NCBI GenBank assembly: GCA_012961745.1
Contig: DTYT01000337.1
Location: 1-12,599, forward strand
From: Kiritimatiellia bacterium
GTDB taxonomy: Bacteria; Verrucomicrobiota; Kiritimatiellia; B70-G9
Direction: 5' to 3'
DNA: 12,599 nt
This document shows, one piece after another, positions 1 to 7,639 of the stretch. The notes beneath the pieces were generated by a model, which saw only the letters and a program-made list of their open reading frames with translations, made no database searches and had not been told where the DNA came from. A program made the translations under genes and the position numbers. Within the stretch, counting starts at the first letter, position 1. The number at the start of each line of letters is the position of its first letter.

Positions 1-104
1 GTTGAATTCGTGCGTTGTCATACTATAGTGACCTGAGGGCGCCAGCGTGTAGTGAATCCCCGTGGGGTCCCTCACCCCGACCTCCTTGGCGCGCGGCGCC
101 CTCC

Positions 105-2483
105 TTACTCTGCTGTTTTCTGCTGGGCGGGGGAGTCCAGGGCGTTCCCCGGCGTGTCCGACCGGACGGATTCCTGCGAGGCAAACGAACTGGACCCTGA
201 GTTGGTGAAATTTCCGGCCATCCGCGACACGAGGTGGGCGGCCAGGAGCGCCCTCCGGAATACGGCGCGATTCTTCTGCCGCAATGCCAATTGTGCGGCG
301 GTACCGTAGTCCTGGAAAGCAGCTTCGGCCTGACCCATTCTAACCAGGCAGAGTGCGCGGTTCAGCCGTGCCGGTTGAAACAGGGGATCCAATCGAAGCG
401 CCGTGTCGTACCAGTACAGGGCTTCCCGGTAGTCTCCTGCCTTGAAGCAGACATTGCCCAGGAGGTAGGCGTTGGCGGCGCAGGGGCGGTACCCGAATAC
501 CTGCCGGTAGGTGGGCATAGCGTTCTTCGGATCGCCGAACCGGTAGTGATACTGGGCGAGAGCCAGCTGGGGGACGATGGCGCTGACCGGAGGACGGCGG
601 CTGAACCTGACGGACAATATTCCGGCGAGGCCCAGCAGGGTCACTGCGGTGAAGGCGGATACTATGGTGATCGCCTTCTTAGGCACCGGCGCCCCGGGGG
701 CACGCCCGGCAAGTGTCTGCGGGGCTATACTATTTTCTGCCGCGCTGGTGGTTGCCGCTGACGCATAGAGCAGCAGAGATGCGCCGGCGGCCGCAAACCC
801 GGCTAACGGATCGGTGGCTGCCGAGTAACCGGCTTGTGGTGACTGGGAACCGGCTCGCGCGGAGGACGCTGCCTCTCGCGAGGCGGATGATCGCGCCTGG
901 AGGATAGCCGAGGCCAGAGATCGGGCCTCGTGGTCGAACCCGGAGGCTTGCAGGCTCCGCAGCGCGTGAAACTGGAGACGAAGATCAACCGGCGGAGGCT
1001 CTTCATCGCCGGGCCAGGGTTCCCATGCTGAAAGGCCCCCGGTGGTGAGCAGTCCCCGCCGGAACAGGAGACCACGGACCCAGTGACGGGGAGGAGGGGG
1101 GAATAGACGGTCTGCGACCAACAGCGGTATGAGCAATGACACAGTAGCGCGTCTGACTTCACGACGGTCCTGGACGAAGAAGGCACGGAAACCAGAATCC
1201 GATGAACGGAAATCGGTGCAAAGCTGACCAGTTATTCGAGTTGCCATCGAAGCGAGATCAAAATCGAGATCCTTTCCCCGAGATCCTACTTGTTTGCGAA
1301 TCCATTGAAATGCCCCTAACTCCGCCAAACAGAGGGCCGAAACGTCGGGTAGAAGGACGTCGCTGTCGAAGGTTTCCGCGATAAGTGCTTCCGAGCTGCT
1401 GGGCCACTGACAGGCGGGATAGGCGGGCGGCGAGTAGGTGCGGTTGAGCCAGCTCAGGTATGCGCATACCCCGGGATAGATTCTGCGGAGGAACTCGGCA
1501 GGCCGCTCAAGGCGACGTGCTGTGACTACTACGGACTGAAGCAATATGGGCTGGTGCAATATGGCGGCTCGTTCATCCCGGTCGGGATGGTACCAGGCCG
1601 GCAGGCCGCCGTCCGGAGCTTGGATATCCAAGGCGGCCTGGACCAGCTGCGCGGCCATTCGGACGTTCATGTGGACAAGAACCGAGCAGTGCAGGAGTAT
1701 GTCGTTAAGAATAAATCGTTCCGTACCGGTGGCCTGTTCCGCAATCCATACATGGCGCAGCCTGCCGCGGGGTTTTCTCAGGCAGGCCCGCAGTATTTCG
1801 CTCTGAGAGAAAACGACCCCCCGCAGCCGCGCGGGAAGACGACCGGTCCACCGTGGCAGGTAGCTGCGGTAGGCCTGAACAGCATTCACCAGATGGTACA
1901 GTGGGTCGTGCTCAAGCAGTTTCTCGGCCTTGGCAAAGGCCTCTTCCACTCCGGCGGTTTGGACAATCGCAAAACGCATGTTTTCTCCGCCTTCCCGACA
2001 GATGAGATACAGCCGTCGGGAACCTGCCTGTCCGGGATGAACCATCGCATACAAGCTGCCGCGCTGCCCGGCGGCCTCGCCGGCCGCAAAGCGCAGCGGC
2101 TCCGTATCGTTGACAAAACCGGTCAGCGAATCCGCAGCCCCGATAAGGACCCACTTGAGCCGGGCATCTTCGGTATCCGACGAATTTTCAAGACAGATGG
2201 CCAGGTCGGTGAACAGGCGGATATTTTCGGCTGCGCCGGGAGCCCCTGGCATGAGCAGACGGCATTCCTGGTCCGGTGCCAGCAGGAACTCGCCAGGAAC
2301 CACAGCGGAAGAAGCGCGGATTGCGGCCTCTACCGGGACTCCGTGCTGCATTCGGCGCAGTACCCATCCCGGCTGCCAGGGTATTCCGTATTCCCGGTCA
2401 ACGATTCTGTGCCCGGCCTTGGTAGACGCCACCATCGGGTCGCTGTTTTCCGGTCGGAGGAAAGACACCGGCCGGTTCCGCAT
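105..2483 (-). CDS. Predicted membrane-anchored glycosidase-like toroid protein with C-terminal TPRs
   Basis: 792 residues. Residues about 190-580 read like the (alpha/alpha)-toroid of GH63/mannosylglycerate-hydrolase-type enzymes: DGGLPAWYHP at 291-300, an HQP at 310-312 followed by a helix, YPGVCAYLSWL at 336-346, a PD-led helix at 379, and a final Ala-rich helix at about 560-580. The Trp-Asp signature usual before the DG motif is not evident, so catalytic activity is doubtful. Residues 1-190 look beta-rich, like the N-terminal domain of such enzymes. One transmembrane helix follows at about 604-625 (KK before, RR after), then TPR-like repeats at about 640-755 (LLGNVCFKAGDYREALYWYD is typical) and a low-complexity tail. 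There is no N-terminal signal peptide, so the toroid would be cytoplasmic and the TPRs periplasmic if the helix spans the membrane. ATG 2483 is chosen because a good promoter ends about 28 bp upstream; ATG 2435 is an alternative. Substrate and role are unknown. Confidence 0.8.
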   Translation of the reverse strand: MRNRPVSFLRPENSDPMVASTKAGHRIVDREYGIPWQPGWVLRRMQHGVPVEAAIRASSAVVPGEFLLAPDQECRLLMPGAPGAAENIRLFTDLAICLENSSDTEDARLKWVLIGAADSLTGFVNDTEPLRFAAGEAAGQRGSLYAMVHPGQAGSRRLYLICREGGENMRFAIVQTAGVEEAFAKAEKLLEHDPLYHLVNAVQAYRSYLPRWTGRLPARLRGVVFSQSEILRACLRKPRGRLRHVWIAEQATGTERFILNDILLHCSVLVHMNVRMAAQLVQAALDIQAPDGGLPAWYHPDRDERAAILHQPILLQSVVVTARRLERPAEFLRRIYPGVCAYLSWLNRTYSPPAYPACQWPSSSEALIAETFDSDVLLPDVSALCLAELGAFQWIRKQVGSRGKDLDFDLASMATRITGQLCTDFRSSDSGFRAFFVQDRREVRRATVSLLIPLLVADRLFPPPPRHWVRGLLFRRGLLTTGGLSAWEPWPGDEEPPPVDLRLQFHALRSLQASGFDHEARSLASAILQARSSASREAASSARAGSQSPQAGYSAATDPLAGFAAAGASLLLYASAATTSAAENSIAPQTLAGRAPGAPVPKKAITIVSAFTAVTLLGLAGILSVRFSRRPPVSAIVPQLALAQYHYRFGDPKNAMPTYRQVFGYRPCAANAYLLGNVCFKAGDYREALYWYDTALRLDPLFQPARLNRALCLVRMGQAEAAFQDYGTAAQLALRQKNRAVFRRALLAAHLVSRMAGNFTNSGSSSFASQESVRSDTPGNALDSPAQQKTAE

Positions 2484-2510
2484 ATCCGCTTGCCCGGCCC
2501 TTCCGCGTTA

Positions 2511-2539
2511 TTTATAGTCAAACCAATTGCAGTTGTCAG
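2511..2539 (-). promoter_or_regulatory. Sigma-70-type promoter for the toroid/TPR gene
   Basis: Read on the minus strand, CTGACA (2539-2534) is separated by exactly 17 bp from TATAAA (2516-2511). Each hexamer has five of six consensus matches. Transcription would start near 2504, giving a leader of about 20 nt before ATG 2483. The element fills most of the 74-bp gap to the divergent SH3b gene, so the two genes may influence each other. Confidence 0.6.
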
Positions 2540-2557
2540 CGTAAACATATTCGCCTA

Positions 2558-3457
2558 ATGAATGGTGGGTGTCCAGCCGCAGTGCTGGCCGTCGCAGTCT
2601 GTATCCCGGTGGCCGGCGCGCAGACTACCGGAATCGTCACCGCCGACAGGGTCAATCTTCGCTCGCGGCCGGGACCCAAGGGCGAGGTAGTTGCCCAGCT
2701 GTCAAAGGACGCGCGGGTGACGGTGAGAGGCGTGCAGGGGGACTGGCTGGAGGTTGTTCCCCCGCCGTCGGTCGATCTCTGGGTTCATTCGGCTTTTGTC
2801 AGCAATGGGGTGGTAGCTGTCCGTACTCTGAATGTCCGTGCGGGCCCCAGTATCAATTACTGGGTGGTGGGTCATGTGCAGAAGGGTGAGAGAGTGGACG
2901 TTCGCGGAAGAAGCGGCGAGTGGCTCAAAATCGCCCCGCCAGAGGCCTGTTCTTTGTGGGTGAGCCGCAGGTACGTCAAGCTCGTGACACGCAGGAGGAG
3001 ATCGCACCGCACGCTGACGGCGCGGCCGGAGAGACCGCGATCACGTCTCGCTCGGCGGCCGATGGCGGTTTCATCCGGCCGGTCGCCCGTGGAAAGAGCG
3101 GCCGGCGGCAAGCCGATTTCCACGGTCAAGGCGCGGCGGGTCGAGTTGCCGGACAGTTGGCGCCTGGTACCGCTGGAGGGGCAGGGCAGACGGGTGAAGC
3201 GTAGCGGCTCGATCCGCCGTATCCCGTTCATGCTGGGGGTGCCAACGCGATACAAGCTGGTGGAACGTTCCGGTGACGGTGTGCGAATGGTCTGCTATCT
3301 CTGGGGCGACGAAAACCAGTTGGCCCTTTTTTCCGGAGCGGAATTGACTATCAGTGGACGCGAATACTGGCTCCGGAATCACAGGTATCCGGTTGTGGTT
3401 GTTGAGACCATCGAATTGCCCTCCGGCTGGGAATCAGCCGTGGGGCGTGGTATGTGA
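2558..3457 (+). CDS. Secreted protein with two bacterial SH3 (SH3b) domains
   Basis: 299 residues. A hydrophobic N-terminus ending VAGA-Q at about 21/22 looks like a signal peptide, although its n-region has no Lys or Arg. Two SH3b domains follow at about 26-82 and 85-142. Each has the hallmark VNLRSRPG or LNVRAGPS segment, a GDWLEV or GEWLKI strand and a LWV strand. SH3b domains usually bind peptidoglycan or cell-wall peptides, so a periplasmic or wall-associated role is inferred. Residues 143-195 form a very basic, probably disordered linker. Residues about 200-292 form a compact domain (RIPFMLGVPTRYKLVE, then VVVVETIELPSGW) that I do not recognise. No Shine-Dalgarno is visible before ATG 2558, so the start is the least certain part. 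The stop codon lies 1 bp before the next ATG, which implies cotranscription and probably translational coupling. Confidence 0.8.
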   Translation: MNGGCPAAVLAVAVCIPVAGAQTTGIVTADRVNLRSRPGPKGEVVAQLSKDARVTVRGVQGDWLEVVPPPSVDLWVHSAFVSNGVVAVRTLNVRAGPSINYWVVGHVQKGERVDVRGRSGEWLKIAPPEACSLWVSRRYVKLVTRRRRSHRTLTARPERPRSRLARRPMAVSSGRSPVERAAGGKPISTVKARRVELPDSWRLVPLEGQGRRVKRSGSIRRIPFMLGVPTRYKLVERSGDGVRMVCYLWGDENQLALFSGAELTISGREYWLRNHRYPVVVVETIELPSGWESAVGRGM

Positions 3458-3458
3458 C

Positions 3459-5138
3459 ATGACCGTGCTGCGCTGGCGTGTTCGTCACTTCATCAGTCTG
3501 CTCATACCGATGCTGGTCTTTCTCTCGGTTTCCTCGGTCGAGATAGCCGGGCTGCGGTCCCGACTCCCGGGTCTGGGGAACCGGTTTGTGGGTGAGGAAA
3601 GGGCCCGATTCGCCGCCATTGCCCAGAACCTTTTCCGCTGCGGCGTGTATGGACTGCGGGACGGCAGCGCCTCCCCGGCGCAGCGGGGCGTGCTGTGGAG
3701 CCTGGCCTTGGCCGGGGGAGCCAGAGTTCTGGGGTCTCCGGAGGCCGCCAGCAGAGCACTCTCCGCGGTGTGCGGCCTGATCCTTATCGTGATGATATGG
3801 CGTCTGGCAAGGTTCCTGTTTCCCTTTCCTCCCTTTGTGGTTTTCACGGCGGCATCGGTTGGTCTGGTCCCCGGGCTGACGGGCGAGGTGCTCCGGGGAG
3901 GCCCCGGCGTACTCGCGGCGGTGCTGACAGTGGGAGCATTATGGTCCTACTTGTTCACCCTGCGAGGGGGAGCCCACCGATTCTCAATGCTGCCCGCCTT
4001 TCTCAGCGCTTGGGCCGGCTGGTTGCATCCGGTATTGGCCGGGCTTTGGGTGGTGATGGGGCTCCACGCGCTCATTCCTCTGGGCACACCCCGTTGGAGC
4101 CTGCGACATCGGTTGCTTTTCTTGGTGGAAGGATCTCTGGTCGTCGCCCTGGTCATGGCGCCGCTTTTTCTGTGGAACGCATGGCACTGGCACGTACCCT
4201 GGCTGGAAGAGCCGGGATCCGCCGTGCCGGCCGCCGCCTTCGAGACTGGTACAGGGGGCGCGCTGATACAGGCCTGGCGAGTCGCGGCCCGAGGAGATTA
4301 CGTGAGAATCCTCGCGGGATGGTTCACCGGCGGTGCGCTCGCAGGATTCGTTCCGGTGATGTGTTTCCTGGCCGGGTTACTGTTGCTGGTGGGACTGGGA
4401 GTCCGAAGCGACCCCGAAAGGCATATTTCCGTATTGCTCGGCCTATTGATTCTGGTGTTGCCGGCAGTCGCTGCGGCGCTTACGCCGTTCCTGGCGCCGA
4501 GTGCGTCCGACGAGATGCTTTTGCCATTGCAGCCTTTTGTGGCGGTGGTCGCCGCATTCGGTCTTTTCCGGCTTCCGTTTGTTTTGGAGCGGGCGTACCG
4601 CCGCTGGAAGCCGGGCCTGCCTGGGGGCATGGGATTCCGTGTCTGGTGGTGCGTTGTGGGCTTCCTCCTGGGGGTGAGCTGGGTATCCTACGGGTGGCGG
4701 GCGGAGTCGGAGCGGGCGGCCGAGTGGGCAACCGTCCTTGGCCGGGCTGACCGGATCCGGACGCTACTGGAACAGAGGCACCTGACCGGGGGTGTCATCG
4801 CCACGGATGTTCCCGGGCTGTTGTACTGTGCCGGTCTGGGAGAGCGGGGGCTGGCGTGTGTGACGGGTCGGAGCGATCCGATTTTTCTGGCGTGTGGAAG
4901 GAAAACTTCCGAGACCTACTGGGAATGTGTTTTTTCCCGCTGCCGCAGCGTGCCAGCGGCGGTGGTGGTGCTGTGGTCGGAGCCCAGTAAGCGGGATACG
5001 GATTGGTCCGCCTTCGGTGTCAGCCGACTGGACGATGCCGATGTTCCTCCGGGGAGTACGGTTCTTATTTTTTCCGGCGTATCTGCTGGAAAAAATGCTG
5101 CAGCAGGTTCCGGCAATCCTCCTGTAGTATCCCCCTGA
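3459..5138 (+). CDS. Polytopic GT39/ArnT-like membrane glycosyltransferase (putative)
   Basis: 559 residues from ATG 3459. The frame stays open upstream to 3354, but that part overlaps the SH3b gene. The preferred ATG follows that gene's TGA by 1 bp, with a GGGG-rich SD-like stretch before it. There are about ten hydrophobic helices over residues 10-420, then a soluble domain of about 130 residues. The first loop after helix 1 carries GEERARFAAIAQNLF (45-59), resembling the acidic DE loop of the PMT/ArnT (GT39, PF02366/PF13231) superfamily. Members transfer a sugar from a polyprenyl-phosphate donor on the periplasmic side. Donor and acceptor cannot be read from the sequence. Pairing with a secreted SH3b protein suggests envelope modification, which is inference. 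The 3' end overlaps tadA on the other strand by 74 bp. An unrelated polytopic membrane protein is the alternative. Confidence 0.7.
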   Translation: MTVLRWRVRHFISLLIPMLVFLSVSSVEIAGLRSRLPGLGNRFVGEERARFAAIAQNLFRCGVYGLRDGSASPAQRGVLWSLALAGGARVLGSPEAASRALSAVCGLILIVMIWRLARFLFPFPPFVVFTAASVGLVPGLTGEVLRGGPGVLAAVLTVGALWSYLFTLRGGAHRFSMLPAFLSAWAGWLHPVLAGLWVVMGLHALIPLGTPRWSLRHRLLFLVEGSLVVALVMAPLFLWNAWHWHVPWLEEPGSAVPAAAFETGTGGALIQAWRVAARGDYVRILAGWFTGGALAGFVPVMCFLAGLLLLVGLGVRSDPERHISVLLGLLILVLPAVAAALTPFLAPSASDEMLLPLQPFVAVVAAFGLFRLPFVLERAYRRWKPGLPGGMGFRVWWCVVGFLLGVSWVSYGWRAESERAAEWATVLGRADRIRTLLEQRHLTGGVIATDVPGLLYCAGLGERGLACVTGRSDPIFLACGRKTSETYWECVFSRCRSVPAAVVVLWSEPSKRDTDWSAFGVSRLDDADVPPGSTVLIFSGVSAGKNAAAGSGNPPVVSP

Positions 5139-5541
5139 CTATGCGGCAACCGTGGTTCAGATCTTCGGACTGCAGGACGCGGGACCCCGACTGACCCTGG
5201 CCTCGGCTCGGGTCGTCTACGCCCCAAACCACTACGGGTATCCGTGCAAGCATAATCGCGCCGGCGCACATAAGACAGGGCTCCTTGGTTACATAGAGAG
5301 CCGTCCCTTCCAGGCGCCAGTCTCCGAGCGCTGCAGCCGCCTGGGTGATAGCGATCATCTCGGCATGCGCGGTAGGATCCCGAAGCTTTTCCACCATGTT
5401 GTGGGCGGCCGCGACCAGGCGGTTTCCGAAGGCAATAACCGCGCCCACCGGCACCTCACCCTGGTCGGCGGCGGTACGAGCTTCCTGAATGGCACGCCGC
5501 ATGAAAAACTCGGCTTGCTCGGGAATGCCTCGCTGGTTCAT
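5065..5541 (-). CDS. tadA: tRNA-specific adenosine deaminase TadA
   Basis: 158 residues, the normal TadA size. The enzyme deaminates A34 to inosine in the tRNA-Arg(ACG) anticodon so that one tRNA can read several Arg codons. Zinc and catalytic motifs are intact: HAE at 59-61 (His ligand plus proton-shuttling Glu) and PCLMC at 88-92 (both Cys ligands). The family's GEVPVGAVI (28-36) and the NHGCRIVRGIL...CRNLLQHFF C-terminal helix are also present. The start is ATG 5541, supported by a GAGAGGG Shine-Dalgarno six bases upstream; a TTG at 5556 in the same frame lies at the SD and is not used. It is transcribed divergently from lipA and converges with the membrane glycosyltransferase, whose 3' end it overlaps. 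Confidence 0.97.
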   Translation of the reverse strand: MNQRGIPEQAEFFMRRAIQEARTAADQGEVPVGAVIAFGNRLVAAAHNMVEKLRDPTAHAEMIAITQAAAALGDWRLEGTALYVTKEPCLMCAGAIMLARIPVVVWGVDDPSRGQGQSGSRVLQSEDLNHGCRIVRGILQEDCRNLLQHFFQQIRRKK

Positions 5542-5547
5542 GCTGGG

Positions 5548-5554
5548 CCCTCTC
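5548..5554 (-). promoter_or_regulatory. Ribosome binding site fixing the tadA start
   Basis: Minus-strand GAGAGGG lies six bases before ATG 5541. It settles the choice against the TTG at 5556, which would place the start codon at the edge of the SD itself. Confidence 0.7.
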
Positions 5555-5584
5555 AATCGTCCGCCTAAATACTACTTTCTCTGG

Positions 5585-5594
5585 TTGATATCAA
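5585..5594. promoter_or_regulatory. 10-bp perfect palindrome in the tadA/lipA divergent gap
   Basis: TTGATATCAA is a perfect palindrome near the middle of the 96-bp gap. Read on the minus strand its TTGATA is a plausible -35 for tadA, with TATTTA 17 bp further on as a poor -10. It could instead be an operator for both genes. Ten bases is short enough to arise by chance. Confidence 0.25.
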
Positions 5595-5637
5595 ATCCTC
5601 GGTGGACAAAACTGTTTCTCTGAAAGCGTACTGGGAT

Positions 5638-6519
5638 ATGGGCACCGACGGCAAAGCGTCGGCGCGTCTCCCCTCCTGGTTGCGGGCAGGCAGGGAGGTG
5701 TCGCCGGATTTCCGGCGGGTGGCATCGTGCCTGGACCGTCATGGTTTGGCCACGGTGTGCGTGGCGGCGCGCTGTCCCAACCGCAACCGTTGCTGGAGCA
5801 GCGGTACGGCCACTTTTATGATCCTGGGACAGCGCTGCACGCGGAATTGCCGCTTCTGTGCGGTGGAGCATTCTCCGCCGAAGGCCCCCGAAGCCGACGA
5901 GCCTGCACGTGTGGCGAGGGCAGTGGAGGAGCTCGGCCTCCGTTATGCGGTGATCACATCGGTCACCCGCGATGATCTGCCCGACGGTGGTGCGTCGCAG
6001 TTCTCTGAGACTGTCCGGCAGATACGTCGCCGCACGGTGAACACGCTTATCGAAGTTCTGGTTCCGGATTTTCACGGGAATATGCGGGCTGCGGCAGCCG
6101 TCTTGGAGGCAGGGCCCGATGTCTTTGCGCACAATCTGGAAACTGTCCGTCGACTGCAGGCCGCGGTGCGGCCGGCAGCCGACTATGAGCGATCTCTGAA
6201 GGTTCTGGCAACTGCGGCGGGCCTAGGTGGGGCTAGGGTGGCCGTCAAGTCGGGGATCATGGTCGGTCTGGGAGAGACTGAAGAAGAAGTCGAGGAGACA
6301 CTCCGGGACCTGCGGGCGACGGGGTGCACGATGGTGACTATCGGCCAGTACCTGCAGCCGCGCCGGGAGTGCATGCCGGTCAGGAGGTTTGTCGATCCGG
6401 AAACTTTTCAGTGCTACAGTCAGATTGCGCGGGAACTGGGATTCCGCAGTGTCGTCAGTGGACCGCTGGTCCGATCCTCGTTCATGGCGGCGGAAGCGTT
6501 CCGGCTTCTCGGAAGGTAG
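5638..6519 (+). CDS. lipA: Lipoyl synthase LipA (radical SAM)
   Basis: 293 residues from ATG 5638. It inserts two sulfurs into protein-bound octanoyl groups to make lipoyl cofactors for 2-oxoacid dehydrogenases and glycine cleavage. Both iron-sulfur sites are complete: the LipA-specific CX4CX5C (Cys 41, 46, 52), whose cluster is the sulfur donor, and the radical-SAM CX3CX2C (Cys 67, 71, 74). The C-terminal RSSF at 279-282 supplies the conserved Ser ligand of the auxiliary cluster. The frame is open to a GTG at 5602, which would add 12 residues, but that codon has no SD. ATG 5638 has only a weak TGGGAT, so the start is uncertain. No lipB is in the window. It heads a tight plus-strand run of lipid-type genes, with 6 bp to the next one. 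Confidence 0.96.
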   Translation: MGTDGKASARLPSWLRAGREVSPDFRRVASCLDRHGLATVCVAARCPNRNRCWSSGTATFMILGQRCTRNCRFCAVEHSPPKAPEADEPARVARAVEELGLRYAVITSVTRDDLPDGGASQFSETVRQIRRRTVNTLIEVLVPDFHGNMRAAAAVLEAGPDVFAHNLETVRRLQAAVRPAADYERSLKVLATAAGLGGARVAVKSGIMVGLGETEEEVEETLRDLRATGCTMVTIGQYLQPRRECMPVRRFVDPETFQCYSQIARELGFRSVVSGPLVRSSFMAAEAFRLLGR

Positions 6520-6525
6520 GCGGCC

Positions 6526-7626
6526 ATGAGTGCGCGGATACTTATATGCTATCTGGTGAAGAACAGCGGACATCATACGGCGGCGTGTGCCGTGGAACTT
6601 GCACTGTCGCGCGAGGCTCCGGATGCCCAGATCCTAACGGTAGATCTGCTGCGGTATATCCACCCGCGGACCAGCCGGCTGATCCAGAAAACCTATATGA
6701 CCACCATCAAGCGGACTCCGGAAATATGGGATGCCCTATATGATAAGGCGGTGATAGAGCTGCTTACCCGGAGGGTCCGCCGCCTTCTTCAGCACGGCCG
6801 GAACCGCATGCTGCTGCAGCTCATGGATGATTTCCGGCCGCACGCCGTGGTGAGCACTCAGGCCCACCCTTTCGCGGTGATCTGCTCCTATGAACGGGAG
6901 CACCGTCGCAATATCCCGGTTTGGGGTGTGGTGACCGACTTCGTGCCGCACCGCTTTTGGGTCGTTGAGGACATAGGGTGCTATGTGGTGCCCACCGAGT
7001 CCGCCCGCGACCGGCTGCGCTGGCTGGGCGTGCCGGCGGACCGGATAAGTGTGCTGGGCATACCGGTCAACGTGGAGATCGCCGAGCAGGAGCGACGGGC
7101 ACTGGGACGTGACGGCGAGAGTCGGGTGCTGGTGATGGGCGGGGGCCGCGGTCTGGGAGTGGGCTACAGCACGGTGAAAAACATAGACCGCAGTCACGGC
7201 GTCTTCACAATCGACGTCGTGACGGGGACCAACCGGAAATTGCGGCGAAAACTGGTGATGAAGCGGCATGCCTTTAAGCACCGGATCCGGGTGCGTGGTT
7301 ACGTGCGCCACGTGCCGGTTCTCATGTACAATTCCAAGGTGCTGGTTTCCAAGCCAGGCGGGCTCACTTCAGCGGAAGCACTGGCGGTAGGCTTGCCGAT
7401 GGTAATTGTTCGACCGCTCCCGGGACAGGAACGCGGCAACGCCCGTTTCCTCACCGCCCACGGTGCCGCGGTTCAACTCCGGAGTGAACGTGACGCCGCA
7501 CCGGTGATCTCGGCGTTACTTTCCAATTCGACGCTGCTGGAAATGATGAGGGAAAAGGCTCGTTCTCTGGGACGGCCGACCGCTGCCCGGGACATAGCCC
7601 GGGCTGTACTGCGGTCGATCGCTTGA
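6526..7626 (+). CDS. MGDG synthase / processive diacylglycerol glycosyltransferase family protein (GT28)
   Basis: 366 residues with a GGAAGG Shine-Dalgarno nine bases upstream. The N-terminal half is the MGDG-synthase domain (PF06925 type), with SGHHTAA at 14-20 (variant of GGGHxxAA) and VVTDFVPHRFWV at about 135-146. The C-terminal half is the MurG/GT28 nucleotide-sugar domain, with VMGGGRGLG at 203-211, SKPGGLTSAEAL at 275-286 and PLPGQERGNA at 298-307. The family transfers glucose or galactose from a UDP-sugar to diacylglycerol at the cytoplasmic face of the inner membrane. Which sugar and how many are added cannot be read. The neighbouring acyltransferase and GT2 suggest the product is one stage of a glycolipid pathway. 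Confidence 0.92.
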   Translation: MSARILICYLVKNSGHHTAACAVELALSREAPDAQILTVDLLRYIHPRTSRLIQKTYMTTIKRTPEIWDALYDKAVIELLTRRVRRLLQHGRNRMLLQLMDDFRPHAVVSTQAHPFAVICSYEREHRRNIPVWGVVTDFVPHRFWVVEDIGCYVVPTESARDRLRWLGVPADRISVLGIPVNVEIAEQERRALGRDGESRVLVMGGGRGLGVGYSTVKNIDRSHGVFTIDVVTGTNRKLRRKLVMKRHAFKHRIRVRGYVRHVPVLMYNSKVLVSKPGGLTSAEALAVGLPMVIVRPLPGQERGNARFLTAHGAAVQLRSERDAAPVISALLSNSTLLEMMREKARSLGRPTAARDIARAVLRSIA

Positions 7627-7639
7627 GGACCGGAAGAGT

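Noticed and set aside
1..36. Possible C-terminal tail of an upstream plus-strand gene ending at TGA 34-36
   Set aside because: Only eleven codons are visible, with nothing to identify or confirm a protein.
88..100. Hairpin GGCGC-GCG-GCGCC downstream of the toroid/TPR gene, considered as a terminator
   Set aside because: The stem is only 5 bp with a 3-nt loop and no U-run follows on either strand.
1554..2558. 334-residue plus-strand open frame
   Set aside because: It lies entirely opposite the toroid/TPR gene, has no domain likeness and no SD. High GC leaves such antisense frames open by chance.
3695..4750. 351-residue plus-strand open frame inside the membrane glycosyltransferase
   Set aside because: It is Arg/Gly-rich without recognisable motifs, while the overlapping frame has regular transmembrane helices.
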